Shown: positions 1 through 7,112 of the stretch, piece by piece
How positions within the stretch are numbered: position 1 is the first letter of the stretch
Layout of the letters: every line of letters starts with the position of its first letter
From: Robinsoniella peoriensis
GTDB taxonomy: Bacteria > Bacillota > Clostridia > Lachnospirales > Lachnospiraceae
Strand: one strand, 5' to 3'
DNA length: 64,000 bases
NCBI RefSeq assembly: GCF_042680125.1
Contig: NZ_JBHTNY010000017.1
Translations under genes and position numbers: made by a program
The notes under the pieces: model-generated
What the model saw: only the letters and a program-made list of their open reading frames with translations
Database searches by the model: none
What the model was told of the DNA's origin: nothing

Positions 1-677
1 TCAGTTTTTACCTCTTTCGCAATATAGGGTCCGGTTCCTGCTACATTTCCATCATCCGTAACACCGGCCTCCATATCAACAATACATCCATACGGATCTG
101 AAAGATAGTTAATCAATGCCGGAACCGGTTCTTCTGTGATAATAGTCAGAACTTGACCATCTGCCGTAATTTCTTTTATTTTTAAATCGCCTTTTGCTCT
201 TTCGTGCACGCTCACCAGATCATCCAGACATTCTTTTACAGCCTGGGCATCCAGCTTGCGTCCACTGGAAAAGGATACGTTATCTCTCAATGTAATTTTC
301 CAGGTATTCTCATTTAATAATTCATATTCTGTGGCAAGCCACGGCTCCACTTCCATCTTACTGGAATACCGGAACAAGGTCTCCCCTATACCATAGCGGA
401 TACATGCCCATCCGGAATAGCCATTGTGTGGATTTACATCTGATTCATCGTTTTCTGCATTGAATGTTGTATCTCCATAATAAAATACTTTCTCTCCACC
501 TGATGCAGTTGTGTTATTAACTTCCGGATCTGTTTTTGTATCTGTTTTTGTATCTGTTATCGTATCTGTTTTTCCTTCAGTGTTATCTCCTCCACATCCG
601 GATATCCCTGCTGCTGTCATGAAAATTGACAGAATAACAACGCCTAACTTCTTATTAAATAATCTTTTATTACACAT
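1..677 (-). CDS. ABC transporter substrate-binding lipoprotein, peptide/nickel family (SBP_bac_5), 3' end off window
   Basis: Extracellular solute-binding protein of a peptide/nickel/opine importer. The gene starts at the ATG at 677, preceded by AAGGAG, and runs off the left edge, so only about the first 225 residues are seen. It opens with a basic stretch, a hydrophobic segment and a lipobox ending ISGC, so the mature protein should be lipid-anchored at Cys28. A low-complexity Thr/Asp/Lys linker follows (TDTITDTKTDTKTD), coded by a short repeat around 525-560. Then comes a family-typical run: NPHNGYSG, IGETLFRYSS, PWLATEYELLN, WKITLRDNVSFSSGRKLDAQ. It is the last visible gene of an operon with two permeases just upstream. 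The family transports peptides, nickel or metallophores; the substrate cannot be read from the sequence. The ATPase subunits must lie beyond the window. Confidence 0.9.
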   Translation of the reverse strand, partial: MCNKRLFNKKLGVVILSIFMTAAGISGCGGDNTEGKTDTITDTKTDTKTDPEVNNTTASGGEKVFYYGDTTFNAENDESDVNPHNGYSGWACIRYGIGETLFRYSSKMEVEPWLATEYELLNENTWKITLRDNVSFSSGRKLDAQAVKECLDDLVSVHERAKGDLKIKEITADGQVLTIITEEPVPALINYLSDPYGCIVDMEAGVTDDGNVAGTGPYIAKEVKT

Positions 678-698
678 ACTTTTACTCCTTTTCTCTGC

Positions 699-1523
699 CT
701 ATCTTTTATTTTTACGAGGATCCATTACATCCCGTACTGTGTCACCTAATAAGTTAAATAACATAACTGTTACAAAAATCGCAAAACCTGGTGCAAGTAT
801 TACCCACGGAGCAGTCTGAAGCATACTTCTTCCATTACTCATCATGGAACCCCACTCTGCAATTGGCGGAACTGCTCCCAGTCCAAGGAAGGATAAACCT
901 GCTATCTCCATTATCATAGTTCCAATATCCAGTACACCGGTAATCAGGATAGGTCCTGCTATATTAGGCAGCATATGCTTTATAATTATTTTCCCTGAGC
1001 CGGAACCAGATAATCGCGCAGCTGCAATAAATGGCGCTTCTTTAATAGTCATTACCTGGCTCCTTGCAATTCTGGCATATTTCGGCCATGATATACATGC
1101 CAGTGCAACTACCGCATTCATTACACCGCCTCCTGTTACGCCTGCGACAGCGATAGCAAAAACCATCCCCGGAAATGCCAGAAAAACATCTGATATTCTC
1201 ATTAGAACCGTATCCGGTTTTCCCCCTTTATAACCACAAAAAATCCCGATAACAGTTCCCACAGCCATAATGATCAATACCAGCAGCAGAGAAGAAAAGA
1301 TTGTTGTTTGCCCTCCCACAATTACCCTGGAAAACATATCTCTGCCATAACGGTCTGTCCCAAACAAATATGCCCCGCCAGGTGGATGAAGCGCGTTTTT
1401 CAAATCCTGTGAATAAGGATCATAGGGCACAATCTGTTCCGCAAAAATCACAGCCAGAAGCAGGAGTCCGACTAATACTGTTAAAATAATACATTTTTGT
1501 TTGGTATAGTCTTTTCTAACCAT
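699..1523 (-). CDS. ABC transporter permease, DppC/NikC type
   Basis: Inner-membrane permease (274 aa) of the peptide/nickel importer. I start it at the ATG at 1523, which has AGGAGG eight bases upstream and overlaps the stop of the previous permease as TAATG, so the two are translationally coupled. It has an N-terminal membrane segment, the periplasmic-side FGTDRYGRDMFSRV motif typical of DppC/OppC/NikC, and the EAA loop region around SWPKYARIARSQVMTIKEAPFIAAAR that contacts the ATPases. The C-terminus is a hydrophobic segment ending DVMDPRKNKR. Family membership is secure; substrate is not. Confidence 0.93.
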   Translation of the reverse strand: MVRKDYTKQKCIILTVLVGLLLLAVIFAEQIVPYDPYSQDLKNALHPPGGAYLFGTDRYGRDMFSRVIVGGQTTIFSSLLLVLIIMAVGTVIGIFCGYKGGKPDTVLMRISDVFLAFPGMVFAIAVAGVTGGGVMNAVVALACISWPKYARIARSQVMTIKEAPFIAAARLSGSGSGKIIIKHMLPNIAGPILITGVLDIGTMIMEIAGLSFLGLGAVPPIAEWGSMMSNGRSMLQTAPWVILAPGFAIFVTVMLFNLLGDTVRDVMDPRKNKR

Positions 1524-2467
1524 TAGGATTCCTCCTGACCTATCCGGATTCTTGGATCCAGATAACAATAAAGAAGATCCGTGACAAGATTCACCATCAC
1601 ATAGATAACAGCCATCCAGATTACATAAGCCTGAATTACCGGATAATCACGCATAGTTATAGCATCTACTGCCATTTTCCCTACGCCGTCCCACATAAAT
1701 ATGGACTCAACAATAGCAGTACCTCCAAGCAGGGAACCAATGGATAACGCCAAAAGCGTTACTATAGTCAGCATAGATGCTTTCAGTACACTAAAATAGA
1801 GAATTTTACTCTCCTGCACACCACGTGCGCGGGCTCCCTGCACATAATCTTTATTCAGTTCCTCCAATACAGTAACCCGTACCTGCCTGGTATATTTTGC
1901 TGCCATTGCAAGAGCCAGGGTCAGTGTAGGCAGTATAATACTCTTCCATCCCTGAGAATTTCCCATAACAGGAAACCATCCAAGTTTTAGGGCGAATAGA
2001 TATATTAGCAGCAAAGATACAAAAAAGTTTGGGAGAGAATTGCCGATAAAGCTCAAAAAACGTATCAGATAATCCAGGAAACGGTTTTGGTTTACAGCAG
2101 ATAAGATCCCTAATGGAATGGAAATCAAAACCGTCAGTAAAACGGCAGTAAATGCCAACGCAATCGTTGCAGGAAGCTTTGATATAAAAGTTGTAAATAC
2201 CGGCTGTCCCGATACGAAAGATTTTCCCATATCTCCTGTCAGAACACCCTTAAGCCAAACCACATACTGCTCAGGCAGTGGTTTATTCAGTCCTAGTTCC
2301 TCTCTTATAGCAGTTTTTTCAGCCTCAGACATGGAACCACCTGTATTCTGTTCCTTTACATCTACTGCATCCATGGCAGATGTCTGCATCAAAACAAAAG
2401 AAAGTAATGTAATACCGATCAGAATTGGAATCAACTGCAATAACCTTACTACAATATACTTTTTCAT
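1523..2467 (-). CDS. ABC transporter permease, DppB/NikB type
   Basis: First permease (314 aa) of the importer, partner of the DppC/NikC-like protein. It begins MKKYIVVRLLQLIPILIGITLLSF, the hallmark opening of this family. It carries the GLNKPLPEQYVVWL loop and the EAA-type coupling segment ALAMAAKYTRQVRVTVLEEL followed by DYVQGARARG. Its stop overlaps the start of the next permease by one base. The possible ribosome binding sites upstream are AAAGGA and GAGGAG. The gap to the methyltransferase gene upstream is only 38 bp, so they are very likely co-transcribed. Confidence 0.93.
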   Translation of the reverse strand: MKKYIVVRLLQLIPILIGITLLSFVLMQTSAMDAVDVKEQNTGGSMSEAEKTAIREELGLNKPLPEQYVVWLKGVLTGDMGKSFVSGQPVFTTFISKLPATIALAFTAVLLTVLISIPLGILSAVNQNRFLDYLIRFLSFIGNSLPNFFVSLLLIYLFALKLGWFPVMGNSQGWKSIILPTLTLALAMAAKYTRQVRVTVLEELNKDYVQGARARGVQESKILYFSVLKASMLTIVTLLALSIGSLLGGTAIVESIFMWDGVGKMAVDAITMRDYPVIQAYVIWMAVIYVMVNLVTDLLYCYLDPRIRIGQEES

Positions 2468-2505
2468 CTCCTCATTCCTTTATGTAATATATATTTTTTA
2501 TGGAC

Positions 2506-4032
2506 TTACTCACTCTTCCTTCCACATATCATGAAAATTGGTGTGGGGTTAAAAAACTCATCTTTCTCTATATAAATTCTCCTGCCAATTCCCAGATCAA
2601 TGGAAATCTCCTCAAACCCCATCTGTCCCAGAGTTTCAACATCCCATGCCGGACGTATACAGGAACTTATAGGAAGCTGACGTTTTATCTTCTCACACTC
2701 CTGCATCATTTCATCTCCAAGTGTATGGTGGGCATGGTTTTCGGGCAATTCCGCATAATCTGCAAAATTGCTGGCACCGTAGTTGGCATCAAAATTCAAA
2801 AGTACACCACCCTTCTTCAAAACCCTATTCCATTCCGAATATGCCGTCTTAACATGGGGTAGCGTCCAAGTTAGATTTCTTGATATCACAACGTCAAAGC
2901 TTTGATCTTTAAACTCCAGTTTTTCTGCATCCATAACCAGAAAATTACAGAAAATATTTTCTTCTTCTGCAAGGGATTTGGAATTAACAATCATCTGAGG
3001 AGTTAAATCTGTTCCTGTCACCTCATGGCCCTTTTTAGCCAGAAGGATGGAGAAGAAACCGGAACCACATCCTACATCCAGAATATTTAGTTTTTTTCCT
3101 TCCGGGAGCTTTTTCTCTATTTCCCTCAGCCAGCGGTATGCGAGAGGACTGTTCAGTTCTCTCCTCCTCTGCATCATGAAACTCTCGCTGCGCTTTGACC
3201 AATATTCTGTAATTCTCTCTTTTCTGTTATCAGAATTTTTATTAATTCTGCCGTAAGCATATACTTCGCGGTCCCCTTTCCGTCCATTTATCATAAACAT
3301 AGGCGTGGAACCATAGTTCAGTTTTTCCTCCTGACTCCACACTCTCTTCCAGACTGAGTTATCTGTATATATATCCTCAAATCCCGTTTTATTCAATACT
3401 TCCACATCCCATTCCGGACGCTTTCTGGCAGAAAGAGGCATCTGAAGGGCAATCTGCTCCATGGTGTCAATATCGGTACAAAGATAGTGATCATCCAGCT
3501 TCATCTGCTCCACAATCTTTCTGTCCTTCTCATAAGCTTCTCTCTTTTTTTCATCAAAGAGATACCCGTACCAATTGGCATCAAAATTCAGCATCTTCCC
3601 GCCAGATTTCAGTACCCGGAACCATTCCCTGTAAGCCTGTTCCGGCTGTTCCAGATTCCATGTAAGATTTCTGGAAATCACCACATCAAACGTATTGTCT
3701 TCAAACTCCAGCTTTTGGGCATCCATTCTATAAAAATGAACTCTGTCACACAAATTTCCAACATTTTCAGCAGCCTTCTCAAGCATCTCAATTGTGTAAT
3801 CCACAGCAGTAACCCGATAACCGGCCTCCGCCAGAATTACCGAAAAAAATCCCGGACCAGTTCCAACATCAAGAATCTTAATTTCCTCCTTTGGAATCTC
3901 CGGAAATTCCGATACCAGTAATTTCAGCCAGGACTCCTTCTGCGTCCCTTCCAGTTCTTTGTGATTCACCTCTGAATACCCTTCTGTACGGGTGCTCCAG
4001 TATTCCTCTATTTTATCCAATAGTTTTTCCAT
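2506..4032 (-). CDS. Tandem-duplicated class I SAM-dependent methyltransferase
   Basis: 508-residue protein with two copies of one methyltransferase module. Copy one has the SAM-binding motif ILDVGTGPGFFSVILAEAG (near residue 50) and copy two ILDVGCGSGFFSILLAKKG (near residue 315). Each is followed by the same landmarks: VTAVDYT / VTGTDLT, DAQKLEFEDNTFDVVISRNL / DAEKLEFKDQSFDVVISRNL, a Leu-Asn-Phe-Asp-Ala-Asn strand, and a tail ending TPMFMINGRKGD / TPIFMICGRKSE. Both motif I sequences look intact. I start at the ATG at 4032, preceded by AAGGAT; an upstream ATG at 4104 has no good ribosome binding site. It is the first gene of the peptide/nickel importer operon, suggesting it modifies the transported ligand or a metallophore; that is inference. 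Acceptor substrate unknown. Confidence 0.85.
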   Translation of the reverse strand: MEKLLDKIEEYWSTRTEGYSEVNHKELEGTQKESWLKLLVSEFPEIPKEEIKILDVGTGPGFFSVILAEAGYRVTAVDYTIEMLEKAAENVGNLCDRVHFYRMDAQKLEFEDNTFDVVISRNLTWNLEQPEQAYREWFRVLKSGGKMLNFDANWYGYLFDEKKREAYEKDRKIVEQMKLDDHYLCTDIDTMEQIALQMPLSARKRPEWDVEVLNKTGFEDIYTDNSVWKRVWSQEEKLNYGSTPMFMINGRKGDREVYAYGRINKNSDNRKERITEYWSKRSESFMMQRRRELNSPLAYRWLREIEKKLPEGKKLNILDVGCGSGFFSILLAKKGHEVTGTDLTPQMIVNSKSLAEEENIFCNFLVMDAEKLEFKDQSFDVVISRNLTWTLPHVKTAYSEWNRVLKKGGVLLNFDANYGASNFADYAELPENHAHHTLGDEMMQECEKIKRQLPISSCIRPAWDVETLGQMGFEEISIDLGIGRRIYIEKDEFFNPTPIFMICGRKSE

Positions 4033-4179
4033 AATTTTATCCTTTTCGACAGAATTTCTTTTATTTTTTACTTTAGCAGAACAGAAAAATGCCACAAGCC
4101 CCATAGGGGGATTTTATCAGTCTATCGAACATTTTTATTTACAGACCTCCTGCCAGGCAATCACAAAGTCAGCAAACAC

Positions 4180-4208
4180 TTGCGCACCATAATCATTTGG
4201 CATATACT
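4180..4208 (+). promoter_or_regulatory. Probable sigma-A promoter of the GntR gene
   Basis: TTGCGC at 4180-4185, a 17-base spacer and TATACT at 4203-4208 make a plausible -35/-10 pair 36 bases upstream of the GntR start codon. The -10 box lies inside the palindrome at 4200-4214. Confidence 0.55.
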
Positions 4209-4214
4209 ATATGC
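4200..4214. promoter_or_regulatory. Perfect 15-bp palindrome, probable GntR operator
   Basis: GCATATACTATATGC is a perfect inverted repeat of 7+1+7 bases. It covers the predicted -10 box of the GntR gene and lies between the divergent methyltransferase/importer operon and the GntR-deoC operon, as expected of an autoregulatory site that could also act on the divergent operon. Binding is inferred. Confidence 0.6.
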
Positions 4215-4243
4215 AAACAGATAAAAAAAGAAAGAGGACAGTT

Positions 4244-4975
4244 ATGAGCGAACGTTTACCTGCCTATTTAAAAGTATACCAACAATTAAAAAATGACATC
4301 CTGGATGAAAAATATAAAGTTGGGGAAATGATTCCCGTTGAACGCCAGTTAGAAGAAATCTATTCTGTCAGCAGAATTACCATCCGCAAAGCAGTGGAAC
4401 TTCTTGCGGAAGAAAACTACGTGGAAGTCCGCCAGGGAAGAGGAACCAGGGTATTGGATTATAAAGCCAGGCAAAGCCTCAACTGTGTTACCTCTGTTAC
4501 GGAAACATTACGGAAAAAGGGGTTTACAGTAACCACAAAGAGCATGTATATCGATACCCTGGTACCTCCGGCTCATGTTTCCCAGATTCTTCAATTAGGG
4601 GACAGAGAAAAAGCAGCCAGAGTACAGCGCATACAGCTGGCGGATGGACAGCCTATCGTAATTATGAAAAATTATATTCCGGAATCCCTGGTTCCAGGTA
4701 TTGCCGGCTATTGCAGCCAGTTCTCCGCACTGTACCAGTTTCTGGAGGATACGTATCATATTGAAATTGATGAAGCCGCTGATAAAATCTTTGCTAAGAA
4801 CGCAGAGTTTGAAGAGGCACAAATGCTGGAAGTAGAGGTCGGGGAAGCACTGCTCTGCATTCAGAGGCGCTGTTCCCAAAGAGGAAAACCAGTCTGTTTT
4901 GATGATGTAACCATTATTGGTAAGAAATATGAGCTCTATACTAATATGACCGGCCGGAATAAAAACTCAATCTGA
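4244..4975 (+). CDS. GntR/HutC-family transcriptional regulator with UTRA domain
   Basis: 243-residue DNA-binding regulator. An N-terminal winged helix-turn-helix of the GntR type covers about residues 5-72 (LKVYQQLKNDIL, then RQLEEIYSVSRITIRKAVELL and the wing VRQGRGTRV). A UTRA effector-binding domain covers about residues 95-235 (VQRIQLADGQPIVIMKNYIP, ending DDVTIIGKKYELY). UTRA domains bind sugars, sugar phosphates or related metabolites. I chose the ATG at 4244 with AAAGAGGA upstream; the in-frame ATG at 4211 would put the N-terminus inside the palindromic operator. deoC starts 13 bases after the stop, so they form an operon. The effector may be a deoxyribose-type metabolite or the ligand of the divergent importer; neither is shown. 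Confidence 0.92.
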   Translation: MSERLPAYLKVYQQLKNDILDEKYKVGEMIPVERQLEEIYSVSRITIRKAVELLAEENYVEVRQGRGTRVLDYKARQSLNCVTSVTETLRKKGFTVTTKSMYIDTLVPPAHVSQILQLGDREKAARVQRIQLADGQPIVIMKNYIPESLVPGIAGYCSQFSALYQFLEDTYHIEIDEAADKIFAKNAEFEEAQMLEVEVGEALLCIQRRCSQRGKPVCFDDVTIIGKKYELYTNMTGRNKNSI

Positions 4976-4988
4976 AAGGAGTAATCCA

Positions 4989-5693
4989 ATGAACCTGCAA
5001 TTCTTAAAGGAACTGCACCGGCACATCGATGTTAGCTGTGTCCGTGCCGAAAATACCATGGATGATATTAAGCAGATGATTTTATATGCAAAGCAATACC
5101 GATTTATCTGTGCATTCTCGATGCCCTGCTTTACCCCTTATCTGGCAGATGCCCTGAAAACAGAACCGGATATACATACCGGCGGAGTTGTGGGCTTCCC
5201 TTCGGGCGCAGACACCACCCTTTCTAAAGTACAGCAGAGCACACAGCTTCTGGAAGCAGGATGTCAGGAACTGGATATGGTAATGGCAGTGGGAGCCTTA
5301 AAATCAAAAGACTTTCAATATGTAAAACAGGACATTGCACAAGTGGTACAGACAGCCAAAAAAGTACCTGTTAAAGTAATCATAGAGGCGTCTTATTTAA
5401 ATGATACTGAATTGGAAACTGCTTGTAAAATTGCTTCAGAAGCCGGAGCCGCTTATGTTAAAAGCGGTACCGGCTGGGCAAATATTCCGGTCAGTGCTGA
5501 TACGATCCGGAAAATGCGTGCTGCTGCTTCGGCTCATGTCAAAATAAAAGCCGCCGGGGGAATCCGCACCCTTGACCATATATTAGATATGCACGAAGCC
5601 GGGTGTGACCGGTTTGGCATTGGTGTACAGACAGCTGTGCGGATTATGGCTGAAGTAGAAAAACGCCTTGAAAGTGGGTCAGACAGAGGATAA
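4989..5693 (+). CDS. deoC: Deoxyribose-phosphate aldolase
   Basis: 234-residue class I aldolase of the DeoC family, which cleaves 2-deoxyribose 5-phosphate to acetaldehyde and glyceraldehyde 3-phosphate through a lysine Schiff base. The three family landmarks are present: Asp in QELDMVMAVGALKS, the Schiff-base lysine in AYVKSGTGW, and the second active-site lysine in VKIKAAGGIRT. It is preceded by GAAAGGAG and follows the GntR gene by 13 bases. The acetaldehyde product and the alcohol dehydrogenase gene downstream make a metabolic link conceivable, but a strong terminator separates them. Substrate variants of the DeoC fold exist, so the exact sugar is likely rather than certain. Confidence 0.88.
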   Translation: MNLQFLKELHRHIDVSCVRAENTMDDIKQMILYAKQYRFICAFSMPCFTPYLADALKTEPDIHTGGVVGFPSGADTTLSKVQQSTQLLEAGCQELDMVMAVGALKSKDFQYVKQDIAQVVQTAKKVPVKVIIEASYLNDTELETACKIASEAGAAYVKSGTGWANIPVSADTIRKMRAAASAHVKIKAAGGIRTLDHILDMHEAGCDRFGIGVQTAVRIMAEVEKRLESGSDRG

Positions 5694-5720
5694 TCGTCAT
5701 ATGAATGTCGTTATACCGAG

Positions 5721-5776
5721 ACCGTAAACATTATATAAAGATTATATCTTATATAATGTTTACGGTTTTATTTTTA
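5721..5776 (+). terminator. Rho-independent terminator after deoC
   Basis: A perfect 18-bp stem (5721-5738 with 5749-5766, ten-base loop) built around ACCGTAAACATT / AATGTTTACGGT is followed by TTTATTTTTA. It closes the GntR-deoC operon. Confidence 0.9.
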
Positions 5777-5852
5777 CTTTTCTGACTATTTTATATACAA
5801 ATTGCACAATTTTTATCCCAAAAGATTATGATATATTTTTGTTATTATTGAA

Positions 5853-5881
5853 TTGATTATACATTCATTATATGTTATATT
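5853..5881 (+). promoter_or_regulatory. Sigma-A promoter of the alcohol dehydrogenase gene
   Basis: TTGATT at 5853-5858 and TATATT at 5876-5881 are separated by exactly 17 bases, about 50 bases before the start codon in a very AT-rich stretch. Confidence 0.65.
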
Positions 5882-5931
5882 TATGGCATGTCAAATAATT
5901 AACAATGTGTTTTCGAAAGGAGATCGTAACT

Positions 5932-6987
5932 ATGAGAGGTTTTGCAATGTTAGGAATCGGAAAAACTGGATGGATTGAGAAGCAGGCACCTGAATGCGGA
6001 CCATTAGACGCAATCTGTAAACCACTTGCCATCGCTCCCTGTACTTCTGATGTACATACAGTCTGGGCAGGCGCTTTAGGTGACAGACATGATATGATTT
6101 TAGGACATGAAGCAATTGGTGAAGTTGTGGAGGCTGGTTCCCTGGTAAAAGACTTTAAACCGGGAGATAAAGTAATTATCCCTGCTATTACCCCGGACTG
6201 GAATTCCCTGGAGGCTCAGGGCGGATATTCCATGCATTCCGGCGGAATGCTTTCCGGATGGAAATTCTCCAACTTTAAAGATGGTGTATTCGGTGAATTA
6301 TTTCATGTAAATGATGCAGACGGGAACCTTGCCCTGCTTCCATCCGGTATGGATCTGGCTTCCGCAAGTATGCTCTGTGATATGGTTCCCACCGGATTTC
6401 ACGGTGTTGAATTAGCAGATGTACAGTTTGGTGATACGGTAGTTGTCATCGGCATCGGTCCTGTAGGGCTTATGGCGGTAGCCGGAGCTGCACTTCGCGG
6501 TGCCTCCCGCATCTATGCCGTTGGTTCCAGACCAAACTGCATTCAGATTGCGAAAGAATACGGTGCAACAGAAATTGTAAATTACCGTGAAGGCGATATC
6601 GTGGAACAGATTATGGAAAAGACCCATGGAAAAGGCGTTGACCGTATCGTCATTGCCGGCGGTGATGTAGACACCTTTGACCAGGCAATCCGTATGTTAA
6701 AGCCAGGCGGAAGAATTGGAAATGTAAATTACCTTGGAGAAGGTGATTATATTAAAATCCCAAGAGTTGAATGGGGCTGCGGCATGGGCCACAAGACAAT
6801 CGCAGGCGGTCTGATGCCCGGCGGAAGACTCCGTATGGAAAAGCTGGCTTCTTTAATCGAAACCGGCAAACTGGATACCAGTAAGCTGATTACCCATACA
6901 TTCCACGGATTTGATAAAGTGGAGGAAGCGTTGATGCTGATGAAAGACAAGCCAAAGGATTTGATTAAACCGGTTGTACTGATTTAA
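5932..6987 (+). CDS. adh: NADP-type zinc-dependent secondary alcohol dehydrogenase
   Basis: 351-residue medium-chain dehydrogenase closely resembling the Thermoanaerobacter brockii / Clostridium beijerinckii secondary alcohol dehydrogenases (acetone/2-propanol and related ketone-alcohol pairs). The catalytic zinc ligands fall at the same positions as in those enzymes: Cys37 in PCTSD, His59-Glu60 in LGHEAIGE, Asp150 in LCDMVPTGFHG. The structural-zinc Cys cluster of horse-liver-type enzymes is absent, as in that family. The Rossmann motif VVVIGIGPVGLM is followed by VGSRP, the signature of NADP rather than NAD use. The start ATG at 5932 has AAAGGAG ten bases upstream; an earlier ATG at 5905 lacks a site. 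Transcribed alone from its own promoter. Confidence 0.95.
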   Translation: MRGFAMLGIGKTGWIEKQAPECGPLDAICKPLAIAPCTSDVHTVWAGALGDRHDMILGHEAIGEVVEAGSLVKDFKPGDKVIIPAITPDWNSLEAQGGYSMHSGGMLSGWKFSNFKDGVFGELFHVNDADGNLALLPSGMDLASASMLCDMVPTGFHGVELADVQFGDTVVVIGIGPVGLMAVAGAALRGASRIYAVGSRPNCIQIAKEYGATEIVNYREGDIVEQIMEKTHGKGVDRIVIAGGDVDTFDQAIRMLKPGGRIGNVNYLGEGDYIKIPRVEWGCGMGHKTIAGGLMPGGRLRMEKLASLIETGKLDTSKLITHTFHGFDKVEEALMLMKDKPKDLIKPVVLI

Positions 6988-6998
6988 TATAATGACAA

Positions 6999-7111
6999 GG
7001 GGCTGTAAAAAAACACCCTTTACAAAACAGAACACCCTTTACAAAACAGGTTAGCGGGCATCATCTGTGCCAGCTAACCTATTTTAGTTAGGGGAGTTTT
7101 TTTACAGCCCC
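6999..7111. terminator. Large nested hairpin between convergent genes, probable bidirectional terminator
   Basis: Outer arms GGGGCTGTAAAAAAA (6999-7013) and TTTTTTTACAGCCCC (7097-7111) are perfect inverted copies; the A/T runs give a U-tract on either strand. Inside lie two perfect tandem copies of a 19-base unit (7012-7030, 7031-7049) and a second hairpin with an 8-bp stem, AGGTTAGC / GCTAACCT (7048-7055, 7073-7080), itself containing GGCA/TGCC. The right arm ends two bases before the stop codon of the capsule operon's last gene. It likely ends transcription from both sides. Confidence 0.7.
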
Positions 7112-7112
7112 A

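Noticed and set aside
511..819. Plus-strand open frame rich in Ser/Val repeats (SVFVSVFVSV)
   Set aside because: It is the antisense of the Thr/Asp/Lys repeat linker in the binding lipoprotein and of the permease start; no ribosome binding site.
7012..7049. Two 19-bp tandem repeats considered as a CRISPR fragment
   Set aside because: Only two units with no spacer between them, inside a hairpin terminator.
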